Below are positions 63,272 through 64,000 of a stretch of DNA of 64,000 bases, piece after piece; within the stretch, counting starts at the first letter, position 1, and each line of letters starts with the position of its first letter. The DNA is from Gammaproteobacteria bacterium (GTDB lineage: Bacteria > Pseudomonadota > Gammaproteobacteria > Steroidobacterales > Rariloculaceae): NCBI GenBank assembly GCA_036381015.1, contig DASVDR010000024.1, positions 1 to 64,000 of the forward strand, in the 5' to 3' direction. Under the pieces are notes generated by a model, which saw nothing but the letters and a program-made list of their open reading frames with translations, was not told the origin of the DNA and searched no databases. Position numbers and translations under genes: made by a program.

Positions 63272-64000
63272 ATGCGAATGAAGCGCTCCGAGTTCCTGAA
63301 GTGGCCGCACAAGGCCATCACGCTGCTCGGCATGTCGGGGGTCGGCAAGACCACCCTCGCCTACAAGCTGCCGAAGACCTCGTGGTTCCATTACTCGGGC
63401 GACTACCGCATCGGCACGAAATACCTGGCCGAGCCGATCCTCGACAACATCAAGCGTCAGGCGATGCAGGTCGGCTTCTTGCGCGATCTGCTGCGCAGCG
63501 ACTCGATCTACATCGCGAGCAACATCACGGTGCACAACCTGGAACCCGTGTCGACCTTTCTCGGCAAGATCGGCCGGCCGGACCTCGGCGGGCTGCCCGT
63601 GGAGGAATTCAAGAAGCGGCAACGGCTGCACCGCGAGGCGGAGATCGGCGCGATGCGCGACGTCGAGCAGTTCATTCAGAAAGCGCGCGACATCTACGGC
63701 TACGACCACTTCATCAACGACGCCGGCGGCAGCATCGTCGAGCTCGAGGATCCCGAAACCGAAGCCGTGCTCGCCGAGCACACGCTGATTCTTTACTTGA
63801 AAGCTGACGAGGCGCTCGAGCAACAGCTCGTGCAGCGGGCGATCGACGACCCGAAGCCGCTCTACTATCAGGAAGAGTTTCTCGACCGGAAGCTTGCCGA
63901 GTATCTCGCCGAGACGGGGCTCTCGAGCCCTGACGAGATCGTGCCGGACGAGTTCGTGCGCTGGATCTTTCCCGCGCTCGTCGCGCATCGCCGGCCGAAG
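63272..64000 (+). CDS. P-loop ATPase of unknown function (cut by window edge)
   Basis: This open frame of 243 codons runs off the right edge without a stop. From ATG 63272 it reads EFLKWPHKAITLLGMSGVGKTTLA, with Walker A GMSGVGKTT (residues 20-28), then WFHYSGDYRIGTKYL, a ligand-like FINDAGGSIVELEDPE and HTLILYLKADEALEQQLV. A Thr-Asp pair after the P-loop and the small size suggest a kinase-like or shikimate-kinase-fold ATPase, but I do not recognise a named function. It is divergent from lhr, 79 bp apart. Confidence 0.8.
   Translation, partial: MRMKRSEFLKWPHKAITLLGMSGVGKTTLAYKLPKTSWFHYSGDYRIGTKYLAEPILDNIKRQAMQVGFLRDLLRSDSIYIASNITVHNLEPVSTFLGKIGRPDLGGLPVEEFKKRQRLHREAEIGAMRDVEQFIQKARDIYGYDHFINDAGGSIVELEDPETEAVLAEHTLILYLKADEALEQQLVQRAIDDPKPLYYQEEFLDRKLAEYLAETGLSSPDEIVPDEFVRWIFPALVAHRRPK

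Noticed and set aside
59932-63807. 1291-codon plus-strand frame opposite lhr
   Set aside because: Arg/Glu-rich antisense of lhr that runs on into the P-loop gene; the lhr frame has helicase motifs.

Overview
The window is a continuous piece of chromosome from a GC-rich, Gram-negative bacterium. Several gene blocks point to Gammaproteobacteria: lptC-lptA-lptB-rpoN-hpf-ptsN-rapZ; tsaD divergent from rpsU-yqeY-dnaG-rpoD, followed by yqcC and a tRNA-Ile(CAU); mpl; and a NrdJa/NrdJb class II ribonucleotide reductase split as in Pseudomonas. A deep, high-GC lineage of the Steroidobacter/Xanthomonadales kind is my guess only. No rRNA, prophage, CRISPR array or intact insertion sequence was seen.

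Layout. 1-8.9 kb: end of an HtrA protease, murA and ibaG, then the LPS-transport/sigma-54/PTS-Ntr block and mgtE. 9-17.5 kb, minus strand: a patatin-like lipase, then pyk, glycerate 2-kinase, pgk, gap and tkt. 17.6-23.9 kb: cpdA, a TraB/GumN protein, rubredoxin, a LON-domain protein, mpl, a small membrane protein, rnd and adk. 24-27.6 kb: pyrophosphate-dependent phosphofructokinase and a proton-pumping pyrophosphatase. 28.2-34.8 kb: a GGDEF-EAL protein, pcm-rhodanese-tolC and hldE. 35.5-39.5 kb: nrdJb and an intein-containing nrdJa. 40-48.8 kb: degQ, an NDUFA9-like SDR, a lipoprotein peptidase, cca, a MidA-type methyltransferase, a folM-like reductase, folK, folB and tsaD. 48.9-54.3 kb: rpsU to rpoD, yqcC and a tRNA-Ile gene split by a group I intron. 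54.3-57.6 kb: a decayed accessory patch around putP, with a frameshifted HTH gene and remains of an exopolysaccharide cluster. 57.6-64 kb: GST, DUF423, the giant helicase lhr and the start of a P-loop ATPase.

The most unusual content is selfish or structured DNA inside housekeeping genes. A complete group I ribozyme interrupts the anticodon loop of tRNA-Ile(CAU). An intein sits immediately before the thiyl-radical cysteine of NrdJa. Four copies of a 112-119 bp palindrome, whose two arms change together between copies, occupy the two large gene-free gaps (27.6-28.2 kb and 34.8-35.5 kb). A second family of short GGTGTCAGACACC-type hairpins lies at gene ends.

Functionally, the pyrophosphate-linked enzymes, the lower-glycolysis block and glycerate kinase suggest a central carbon metabolism that saves energy through pyrophosphate. 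The LPS-transport, heptose, TolC and peptidoglycan genes serve the cell envelope. The rpsU-dnaG-rpoD region is the classical operon for macromolecular synthesis.
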